Positions 25,447-32,741 of a stretch of 64,000 nucleotides of DNA are shown here, one piece after another. Below the pieces are notes generated by a model. The model was not told the DNA's origin. It saw only the letters and a list, made by a program, of their open reading frames with translations, and searched no databases. Made by a program: the position numbers and the translations under genes. How positions within the stretch are numbered: position 1 is the stretch's first letter; each line of letters opens with the position of its first letter. The DNA is taken from the NCBI RefSeq assembly GCF_016806065.1, contig NZ_CP032405.1:2570001-2634000 (forward strand), written 5' to 3'. Source of the DNA: Rhizobium rosettiformans. GTDB taxonomy: Bacteria; Pseudomonadota; Alphaproteobacteria; Rhizobiales; Rhizobiaceae.

Positions 25447-25890
25447 ACTCCCACCTCCCCTTAAGGGGGGCGCCGCAAAGCGGTGGGTGGGGGTGACCTC
25501 GCTGACATGTCAAGCTTCCACCTGCTTCGATCGCTGCCGTATCGGCTTCGTTTTCTGGAAACGTCGGGTTACCCCACCCCGGACCTTTGGTCCGACCCTC
25601 CCCCTCAAGGGGAGGGTGTTGGCGGCGTCTATCATTGACCAGCCCTCGTCCTGAGGCGGGAGCGAATGCTCCCCTCGAAGGACGAGGGGCTCCTCCATGG
25701 TCTCGCCCTTCGAGGCCTGCTGGCGCAGGCACCTCAGGGGGAGGGTTTGCGCGCTCAGCCCCTCATCCGCCTGCCGGAACCTTCTCCCCGCATGCGGGGA
25801 GAAGGCCGAAGCGCCGACCACGCGTGCCACCCTCTCCCCGCCTCCGGGAAGAGGGGAGGGGTGAGGGGCAAGGTGCCATCCCTCAGTATA
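25447..25890. repeat. Mosaic of palindromic intergenic repeats
   Basis: This 440-base gap holds no credible gene but a string of GC-rich palindromes. These include a hairpin with GGACC/GGTCC arms near 25589-25601, a CCCTC/GAGGG stem near 25604-25618, inverted CCCTCGTCCT/AGGACGAGGG arms at about 25642-25686, a perfect 26-bp palindrome at 25780-25805, and a further imperfect stem to about 25870. The pattern resembles rhizobial REP-type elements inserted next to each other. Confidence 0.6.
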
Positions 25891-25893
25891 AAA

Positions 25894-25903
25894 TTATAGA
25901 TAA
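25894..25903. promoter_or_regulatory. BioR-type box 1 (TTATAGATAA)
   Basis: This is an exact match to the alphaproteobacterial BioR consensus TTATMKATAA, 160 bases before bioY. Confidence 0.6.
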
Positions 25904-26008
25904 AAGGGACTAACTGCCACCAGATCGTGCCGCGATCACCAAATCCAATCCCTAGTTTAGCAATCTTGCCCAAGATTCCTCAACCCAACACCTTGGCATC
26001 CGCCGATT

Positions 26009-26018
26009 CCATAGATAA
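26009..26018. promoter_or_regulatory. BioR-type box, degenerate (CCATAGATAA)
   Basis: It matches eight of ten positions of the BioR consensus and lies between the two exact boxes. It may be a weak site or chance. Confidence 0.3.
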
Positions 26019-26039
26019 AAGATTCTTCGTCACTTCAAA

Positions 26040-26049
26040 TTATCTATAA
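26040..26049. promoter_or_regulatory. BioR-type box 2 (TTATCTATAA)
   Basis: This is an exact match to TTATMKATAA ending 14 bases before the bioY ATG, directly upstream of the GGAG ribosome site. Repressor bound here would block transcription or early elongation. Confidence 0.65.
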
Positions 26050-26063
26050 AATGGAGTTTGCCC

Positions 26064-26654
26064 ATGACGACCATTCTCGCGCCCGCTACTCGCGGTTTCG
26101 ATCCGCTCGGCATATCGGGCCGTTCGCTTCCCATGCAGGCCTCCCTTCTCCTCTTCGGCACGGGCGTGCTGGCGCTTGCCTCGCAGATCTCTGTGCCCAT
26201 GGTGCCGGTGCCGATCACCATGCAGACCTTTGCGCTCACCATGATCGGTGTGCTCTATGGCTGGCGTCTCGGCGCACTGACCGTGCTTGCGTGGTTGGGG
26301 GAAGCGCTGATGGGCCTGCCGGTGCTGGCCAATGGCAGCGGCGGTCTTGCGCCCTTTGTCGGCCCGACGGCCGGCTATCTCGCAGCCTTCCCGATCATCG
26401 CAGCGCTCGCAGGCTACCTCGCCGAAAAGGGCTGGACGGGCAGCCACGTGGTCAAGAGCTTCATCGCCCATCTCTCCGCCAACATCCTGTGCTTGTGCAT
26501 CGGCGGCGCCTGGCTTGGCTATCTGATCGGTGCCGAAAAGGGCTTGAGCCTCGGCGTCACACCCTTCATCCTCGGTGCCGTCCTGAAATCCGCGCTCGCT
26601 GCTGCTCTGCTGCTGGCGCTGGCCCGCCGCCAGACGAGCAGGCTCGACCTCTGA
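26064..26654 (+). CDS. bioY: Biotin transporter BioY (ECF S component)
   Basis: A 196-residue membrane protein with about six helices. The family marks are QISVPMVPVPITMQTFALTMIGVLYGWRLGALTVL, GLPVLANGSGGLAPFVGPTAGYLAAFP and a late GVTPFILGAVLKSALAAALL. BioY imports biotin alone or with EcfT and a BioM-type ATPase; neither partner is adjacent. ATG 26064 has GGAG 7 bases upstream. BioR-type boxes in the promoter suggest biotin-responsive repression. A DUF1284 gene follows after 26 bases. Confidence 0.94.
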   Translation: MTTILAPATRGFDPLGISGRSLPMQASLLLFGTGVLALASQISVPMVPVPITMQTFALTMIGVLYGWRLGALTVLAWLGEALMGLPVLANGSGGLAPFVGPTAGYLAAFPIIAALAGYLAEKGWTGSHVVKSFIAHLSANILCLCIGGAWLGYLIGAEKGLSLGVTPFILGAVLKSALAAALLLALARRQTSRLDL

Positions 26655-26680
26655 GCGCCTGACAACAGACTGAAACACGC

Positions 26681-27121
26681 ATGACCGTCCGGCTCCGCGC
26701 CCACCACCTGCTCTGCGTGCTGACCTATGTCGGCAGGGGCTATTCGCCCGCCTTCGTCGAGAATTACGAGGCAATCGCCACGCGTCTTTCCGAAGGCGAG
26801 GAGATCGAGCTGGTGGCGGGGCCGGACGATATCTGCGGCCCGCTGACCGCAGATCCGGAGGCTCATTGCCATGGGCCAGGCGTCATCGAGCGGGACCGGG
26901 TGGCAGCAGACGCCATCGCCCGCCTGATCGGCAGCCCGCTGCCGCCGGGCGCCCGCCTCACGCCATCAGCCGCACTCATCGCCCGCCTCCGGAAAACCTT
27001 CGCCACCGGCGAGATCCGCGCGGCCTGTTCGGGCTGCGAATGGGCGGGCCTTTGCGATCATGTCGCGGATGGCGACTATCTGGGTGTGAAGGTGAGTGTC
27101 TACCACTCCTGCGAAAAATGA
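26681..27121 (+). CDS. DUF1284 domain protein
   Basis: A 146-residue cysteine- and histidine-rich protein of DUF1284. It starts MTVRLRAHHLLCVLTYVGRGYS and has further conserved cysteines in DDICGPL, HCHGPG, CSGCEWAGLC and the C-terminal SCEK, which suggests an iron-sulfur cluster or zinc site. Function is unknown. It follows bioY at 26 bases and is likely cotranscribed with it, so a link to biotin metabolism is plausible but unproven. Confidence 0.85.
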   Translation: MTVRLRAHHLLCVLTYVGRGYSPAFVENYEAIATRLSEGEEIELVAGPDDICGPLTADPEAHCHGPGVIERDRVAADAIARLIGSPLPPGARLTPSAALIARLRKTFATGEIRAACSGCEWAGLCDHVADGDYLGVKVSVYHSCEK

Positions 27122-27194
27122 GGGCTTCGTCTATGTCACAGCACAGAGTATATTGGCTCCGCTGATCAATGCTGTTGCCTTGGGAGTGAACACA

Positions 27195-27437
27195 ATGAAC
27201 ATGCGGTCAATCATCGTGCGCGCGACCTGGGACGACGAGGCTGAGGTCTGGGTGGCCACAAGCCATGATATCGAAGGTCTTGCGGTTGAGTCGGAGAGCA
27301 TGGAAAAGCTTCAACCGAAGGTCATGGCGGCTGTCGCAGATCTATTGGAGCTGAACGGGGTCGGCTCGGATCTGCCGGAAATTCCTGTACACATTGTTGC
27401 CGAACAGATCGGCAAGGTGCCGAACCCGAGCTTTTGA
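27195..27437 (+). CDS. DUF1902 / HicB-like antitoxin
   Basis: An 80-residue protein with the HicB/DUF1902 fold: IIVRATWDDEAEVWVATSHDIEGLAVESESMEKL is the partial RNase-H-like core that binds HicA. It lacks an extra DNA-binding domain. ATG 27195 has GGGAG upstream. The cognate hicA at 27445 is frameshifted, so this antitoxin probably has no active partner at this locus. Confidence 0.85.
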   Translation: MNMRSIIVRATWDDEAEVWVATSHDIEGLAVESESMEKLQPKVMAAVADLLELNGVGSDLPEIPVHIVAEQIGKVPNPSF

Positions 27438-27444
27438 CGCGGAT

Positions 27445-27638
27445 ATGGCAAGCTATCTCCGCGAGTTGAAGGAGCGCTTGTCCGCAGCGGGCTGCACCTT
27501 CGTGCGGCCGGGAAAGGGCGATCACGAGATTTGTATAGCCCCATCACCAATCGCCACTTCACCGTCGATCACGGTGTGAAGTCCCGCCATACAGCCAACG
27601 AAACGCTCAAACAGGCAGGTCTGCCGAAAGCGTTCTGA
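27445..27638 (+). pseudogene. hicA toxin gene broken by a one-base frameshift
   Basis: The start frame reads MASYLRELKERLSAAGCTFV followed by RPGKGDHEI, then continues out of register and stops at 27577-27579. Shifting frame at about 27532-27534 restores YSPITNRHFTVDHGVKSRHT and then ANETLKQAGLPKAF, the normal HicA C-terminus, ending at TGA 27636-27638. The family has HEIW-YSP here, so one base is missing from TGG. The broken gene follows its HicB-like partner by 7 bases. A sequencing error is the main alternative. Confidence 0.8.
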
Positions 27639-27656
27639 GTGGAAGGTGAAATAGCC

Positions 27657-27998
27657 ATGATCACCCTCGACATGCTCCGCCAGATCATCCTTGCCCTGCC
27701 GACCACGGAGGAAACCACCTCCTGGAATGCCGTGTCCTTCAAGGTCAACGGCAAGGCCATGCTGTTCTGGAACCCGACCCATGACTGTCCGGTCTTTAAG
27801 GTCCCTTTCGAGGAGCGCGACCACCTGATCGAGATGGAGCCCGACACCTTTTTCACCACTGATCATCACCGACCCCATCGGCTGGTGCTCGCCCGTCCGG
27901 ACCGGCTCGACCTCGAATGGGCGCGCGAAAACCTGACGCGTGTCTGGCGAGCGCAGGCGAAGAAAGCGGTGGTGAAGGCCTGGGATTCGGGGCGGTGA
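27657..27998 (+). CDS. MmcQ/YjbR family DNA-binding-like protein
   Basis: A 113-residue protein with the MmcQ/YjbR fold: MITLDMLRQIILALPTTEETTSW, FKVNGKAMLFWN, and the final RLVLARPDRLDLEWARENLTRVWRAQAKK are characteristic. The fold resembles the MotA C-terminal DNA-binding domain, but the biological role is not established. ATG 27657 follows GGAAGGTGA. The gene stands alone after the hicA remnant. Confidence 0.88.
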   Translation: MITLDMLRQIILALPTTEETTSWNAVSFKVNGKAMLFWNPTHDCPVFKVPFEERDHLIEMEPDTFFTTDHHRPHRLVLARPDRLDLEWARENLTRVWRAQAKKAVVKAWDSGR

Positions 27999-28121
27999 GG
28001 GGTATTGCCAAGGAAAACAAGAAGCTTCGCGACCCTTCATCTGTCATTCCGACATCTTTTTCCCCACTGGGGAGAAGATGGAGCATCCCATCCCCGCACA
28101 AATTCTCAACCCTCTTCACCC

Positions 28122-28145
28122 TTCGGTAACCAAGTTCGGTAACCA
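28122..28145. promoter_or_regulatory. Direct repeat upstream of ccrM
   Basis: TTCGGTAACCA occurs twice, at 28122-28132 and 28135-28145, 13 bases apart (little more than one helical turn), 47 to 70 bases before the ccrM start. It could be a regulator site. CtrA, which drives ccrM in Caulobacter, uses TTAA-N7-TTAA, and this does not match that pattern well. Confidence 0.4.
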
Positions 28146-28188
28146 TAAGCCTCGTGTTCCCGTGCTGCGTCAGCGTAAGAGTGAGTAA

Positions 28189-29322
<1,134 letters not shown>

Positions 29323-29326
29323 AAAC

Positions 29327-29362
29327 ATCGGATCGGCCCCTAAATCGCGCCGATCCGATTTT
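29327..29362 (+). terminator. Rho-independent terminator of ccrM
   Basis: An 11-bp perfect stem (ATCGGATCGGC at 29327-29337 with GCCGATCCGAT at 29349-29359) is followed by TTTT. It begins five bases after the stop codon. Confidence 0.85.
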
Positions 29363-29496
29363 AATATAAGTTAGAATAACTTCACATTCTTGTGATCAGC
29401 TTCGAGCAAGTCGAAGCCTTTAATCGGGCTGCATTCGATCTCAAGGGATCGATCTGGCGCGGGCAGGGGTCCGCCAACTCCACCCGCGCCAGCGCC

Positions 29497-29844
29497 TTAT
29501 TCCTTCGATGGGCGTTCCGTCTCCGTATCCTGGAGAAGGCCACTCAGCCGCACGGGTTCCCTATCCGGAAAGCGAGCGACGATTTCCAGATCTCCTCCCA
29601 TAGCCTCCACATAGTCTCTCAGCGTCGACAACAGCAGATCGTTGCGCCGTTCGAGGCGCGAGACGTTCTCCTGATTGATGCCGAGCAGGGCGGCAAGCTT
29701 CTCCTGCGTCAGATCCCGGGATTTGCGCAGTTCCTGCAGGGTCCGATAGTCCTCAAGCCGAGCCTGACCGCGCGCTTCGAGGTCCTTCCGCTTTTCGCTC
29801 GGCAGTTCCGCCAGCAGATCGTCCAAGGCACGTACCATGATCAT
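29497..29844 (-). CDS. HigA-like XRE antitoxin
   Basis: A 115-residue protein with an XRE helix-turn-helix at about residues 39-75 (RKSRDLTQEKLAALLGINQENVSRLERR). It is the second gene of a toxin-first pair, its ATG overlapping the toxin's TGA (29841-29844). In HigBA systems the antitoxin neutralises the RelE-fold toxin and represses the operon. The tail after residue 90 is variable. Confidence 0.9.
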   Translation of the reverse strand: MIMVRALDDLLAELPSEKRKDLEARGQARLEDYRTLQELRKSRDLTQEKLAALLGINQENVSRLERRNDLLLSTLRDYVEAMGGDLEIVARFPDREPVRLSGLLQDTETERPSKE

Positions 29845-30197
29845 TCACCCTCGACAGTTTTTAAGTGCGCGGCAAAGCGTCTGTCGGCCTTGTCGATCAG
29901 CACCTTGTAGAACCGCTGCTCGCTCACGCCGGATTTGTCGGCTGCGACCAGCAGGATCGCCTGCCGCTTCGGATCAAAGGCAAAGGCGAGTCGCCAGACA
30001 CCATCGGCCGCTCGAAACCGCAGCTCCTTCATATTGGCGAAGCGCGACCCTTTGAGCGTGTCCACCCAGGGCCTGCCAAGCGTCGGCCCGTAGGTTTTCA
30101 TCATCGGCAGCGAGACGAAGATTTCATCCCGCACCGCTTCCGGCAGGGCCTGAAACTCCGGCTCGAAATCCGGATGCAGAAGAACGGGCCAACTCAT
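29841..30197 (-). CDS. HigB/RelE-superfamily toxin
   Basis: A 118-residue toxin of the RelE/HigB fold: DFEPEFQALPEAVRDEI, MKELRFRAADGVWRLAFAFDPKRQAILLVAADKSG and a late FYKVLIDKADRRFAAH match the family. Such proteins cleave mRNA on the ribosome. The Arg and Lys residues of the basic active site are present, so the pair looks intact. It precedes its HigA-like antitoxin with a four-base overlap. An inverted repeat in the promoter is the probable operator. Confidence 0.9.
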   Translation of the reverse strand: MSWPVLLHPDFEPEFQALPEAVRDEIFVSLPMMKTYGPTLGRPWVDTLKGSRFANMKELRFRAADGVWRLAFAFDPKRQAILLVAADKSGVSEQRFYKVLIDKADRRFAAHLKTVEGE

Positions 30198-30205
30198 GGC
30201 TCAAT

Positions 30206-30237
30206 ATGCTCTTCAATGCATATGCGCTCAAGAGCAT
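30206..30237. promoter_or_regulatory. Promoter/operator of the higBA-like operon
   Basis: ATGCTCTT (30206-30213) is an inverted repeat of AAGAGCAT (30230-30237) with a 16-base spacer. On the minus strand a TTGAGC -35 and a CATATT -10 at 17-base spacing overlap these arms. This arrangement fits autorepression by the antitoxin. Confidence 0.55.
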
Positions 30238-30246
30238 TTTTCTTGA

Positions 30247-30858
30247 TCAGGCAGAGACGCTCAGCGCCTGCAGATCCGCCTTAAGTTTTTCCGCACCCGT
30301 AAAATGCAAAGCCTGCCAGCCGGCAGCCCGCGCGCCTTCGACATTCGCTAGACTGTCGTCGATGAAGACGGAGTGCTCTGGCGAAAGCCCAAAATCCTTC
30401 GCATGCCGCTCATAGATCGCCACATCAGGTTTGATCAGGCCCACTTCGCCTGAGACCGTCACGCCGCGCGGCAGGTTGAGGAAGGGATACATCTTGCGCG
30501 CTTCGGAAAAGGTATCGGCGGCGAAGTTGGTGAGCATGGTCACGTCGCGGCCCGAATCGATCAGACCGGTCATGATGGAAACGCTGTCCTCATAGGCATG
30601 CGGCACCATCTCGGCCCAGTGTTTGCGGAAAGCGCGGATATGCGCTTCCTTCTCGGGAAACTCTGAGATCAGCAGCGCTTCGGCATCGGCCCAGCTGCGG
30701 CCGCGGTCCTGCTCGATATTCCAGTCATGCGTGCAGACCGTTGCGAAGAACTCCGCCCGCTCGTCGGCGTCCGGGATGATCCGCTGATAAGGCAGGTTGG
30801 GATCGTAATGGATCAGCACCTTGCCGATGTCGAAGACGATATGGCGGATTTCGGTCAT
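30247..30858 (-). CDS. HAD family hydrolase (YihX-like phosphatase)
   Basis: A 203-residue HAD phosphatase. Motif I is modified to VFDIGKVLIHYDP (nucleophile Asp-10; the usual second Asp is Gly), then MLTNFAAD (motif II), LIKPDVAIYERHAKDFG (motif III) and SVFIDDSLANVEGARAAGW (motif IV). The G-K variant of motif I also occurs in YihX-type proteins, where the first Asp is enough. It lies directly after mutY (3-base gap), in the same orientation, and may be cotranscribed. Confidence 0.88.
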   Translation of the reverse strand: MTEIRHIVFDIGKVLIHYDPNLPYQRIIPDADERAEFFATVCTHDWNIEQDRGRSWADAEALLISEFPEKEAHIRAFRKHWAEMVPHAYEDSVSIMTGLIDSGRDVTMLTNFAADTFSEARKMYPFLNLPRGVTVSGEVGLIKPDVAIYERHAKDFGLSPEHSVFIDDSLANVEGARAAGWQALHFTGAEKLKADLQALSVSA

Positions 30859-30861
30859 GTC

Positions 30862-31968
30862 TTAACCTTTGAGTGTTGGAAAGGCGGTTGGAATAGCCGC
30901 TGCAATTGCTTTCTTCATGACAGTCGGCAGCGCTTGACCATCAAGTTCGGTGACCGGCACCCAGAAACCGTGATTGACGGGGGGGCGGTCGATCGGCCCG
31001 ACGCGGAATACCGAAAGCCTGAGCTCGAAATGGGTGAAGACATGGGAGATCGCGCCCGCCGCCTGCCAGTCGGCGGGGAAGGGGGCACCCTCGATCCCCG
31101 TCTCGCTGTCCTGTCGCGAGGTCCACTCGGTCGTCGGCACTTCCGTCATGCCGCCGAGAAGCCCGCTGTCGATGCGCTTGCGCAGGAGGATCTGTCCTTC
31201 GCGATCGACCGCGATGAAGGCAGCGCCGAGGCGCAGCGGTTTCGCCTTCTTTGCCGCCTTCACCGGAAAACGCTCCGGCTCGTCGGTCGCGAGCGCGACG
31301 CAAGCATCGTTGAACGGACAGAGCGCGCAGGCCGGACGCTTCGGCGTGCAGATCGTGGCCCCCAGATCCATCATCGCCTGGGCAAAGTCCCCGGGCCGGT
31401 CGGTCGGCGTCAGTTCCGCCACCTTCGCCTTCATCTGCGGCTTGGATCCCGGAAGCGGCGCCTCGATGGCAAAGAGCCGCGAGATCACGCGCTCGACATT
31501 GCCGTCCATGACGGCGGATGGCCGGTTGAAAGCGATCGCCGCAACTGCCGCCGAGGTATAGTCGCCAATGCCCGGAAGTGCGCGCAACCCCTCTTCGGTA
31601 TCGGGAAACACGCCGCCATGCTCTAATGCCACCGCCTCCGCGCATTTCTTCAGATTGCGTGCGCGGGCGTAATAGCCAAGCCCTGCCCAGGCGGCCATGA
31701 CATCCTCGTTCGGCGCCTCCGCAAGATCTTTCACCGTCGGCCAACGGCTGACGAACTTGGCAAAGTAGGCCTTCACCGCCGCAACCGTCGTCTGCTGCAG
31801 CATCACCTCTGACATCCAGATGTGATAGGGATCGGGTCTTACTCCGCGCTTCGCCGCTGCGGGCGAGATGCGCCAGGGAAGCTCGCGATGATGCCGGTCA
31901 TACCAGGCAAGAAGCGTGGCGGCCGTCGGTCTTGTCGGTGCTTTGCTGGGGAGTGTCACGCCGGTCAT
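30862..31968 (-). CDS. mutY: A/G-specific adenine glycosylase MutY
   Basis: A 368-residue base-excision-repair enzyme that removes adenine opposite 8-oxoguanine. The catalytic glutamate is in SEVMLQQTTV, the helix-hairpin-helix is LPGIGDYTSAAVAAIAF, the catalytic Asp is in AVMDGNVERV, and the [4Fe-4S] cysteines appear as C-x6-C-x2-C-x5-C (CTPKRPACALCPFNDAC). A C-terminal NUDIX-like domain follows. ATG 31968 matches family starts although its ribosome site is weak. The gene diverges from dciA. Confidence 0.95.
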   Translation of the reverse strand: MTGVTLPSKAPTRPTAATLLAWYDRHHRELPWRISPAAAKRGVRPDPYHIWMSEVMLQQTTVAAVKAYFAKFVSRWPTVKDLAEAPNEDVMAAWAGLGYYARARNLKKCAEAVALEHGGVFPDTEEGLRALPGIGDYTSAAVAAIAFNRPSAVMDGNVERVISRLFAIEAPLPGSKPQMKAKVAELTPTDRPGDFAQAMMDLGATICTPKRPACALCPFNDACVALATDEPERFPVKAAKKAKPLRLGAAFIAVDREGQILLRKRIDSGLLGGMTEVPTTEWTSRQDSETGIEGAPFPADWQAAGAISHVFTHFELRLSVFRVGPIDRPPVNHGFWVPVTELDGQALPTVMKKAIAAAIPTAFPTLKG

Positions 31969-32050
31969 TTGCGAAGAGAGGGGAGGATGGCCTATATCTG
32001 GCCAAAGCAGTCGCCCATTCAAGGGCGGATTTTAAGGATCCCCAGAGGCC

Positions 32051-32542
32051 ATGGCCACGTTCAAGGGCGCAAACCAGATTTCCGAGATTGCCAATGGCAT
32101 CGTCGACCCGGTGCTGGCAAGGCGTGCGGGCATCAACACGGCGCTGCTCGGCTCCTGGGAAGACATTGTCGGCGAAGGTTTTGCCGATTGCACCCGGCCT
32201 GAAAAGATCGCCTGGCCACGCCGCTCCGATCTGCCTGAGGATGGCGGCCACCGTCCGGGCGTGCTCACGGTTGCCTGCGAGGGCGCGCGTGCGCTCTTTC
32301 TCTCCCATGCCCAGGGCGAGCTGATCGCCCGCATCAACGGCTTCTTCGGCTATCCCGCAATCGGCCAGGTACGCATCGTCCAGAAACCGGTTTCGGTGGC
32401 GACCACCAGACCCCGTATCCGCAAGCTTGAAGGTGAGAAGGCCCGCCGGCTGGAAGCGATGATGGACGGCATCGAAAACGAGAACCTGCGTCGCGCCGTC
32501 GAGCGTCTGGGTACTGCCGTTTTGCAGGCAAAGCGCAAATAG
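32051..32542 (+). CDS. DciA-like DUF721 protein
   Basis: A 163-residue member of DUF721, whose better known members (DciA) help load the replicative helicase DnaB. The core motif LLGSWEDIVGEGFADCTRPEKIAW and VLTVACEGARALFLSHAQGELIARIN is present; a second half from 110 is basic (RRLEAMMDGIENENLRRAVERLG). ATG 32051 follows a purine-rich site. It is divergent from mutY, a conserved rhizobial arrangement; the next genes in relatives would be dsbA and smc. Confidence 0.88.
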   Translation: MATFKGANQISEIANGIVDPVLARRAGINTALLGSWEDIVGEGFADCTRPEKIAWPRRSDLPEDGGHRPGVLTVACEGARALFLSHAQGELIARINGFFGYPAIGQVRIVQKPVSVATTRPRIRKLEGEKARRLEAMMDGIENENLRRAVERLGTAVLQAKRK

Positions 32543-32741
32543 CCGTCGCTTCTCCCCTGAGGCGTTGACCCGTTGAAGGCGACGGGTTGTCTCCTTCCAC
32601 TGAAGCCTTTTTCTACACCCGATCCGGCCAAGTTTGGGCCGATCCGGATGGTCGCGTTGCCCGTCACGCCAGCGCCGTCTACCAGTCGATGAGCCCGCTG
32701 ATATCCCGGCGGCGAATGCCTTTTCATCAGCAGGAAAAGCC

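Noticed and set aside
28122..28145. CtrA box in front of ccrM
   Set aside because: The repeats lack the TTAA-N7-TTAA pattern; listed only as an unidentified direct repeat.
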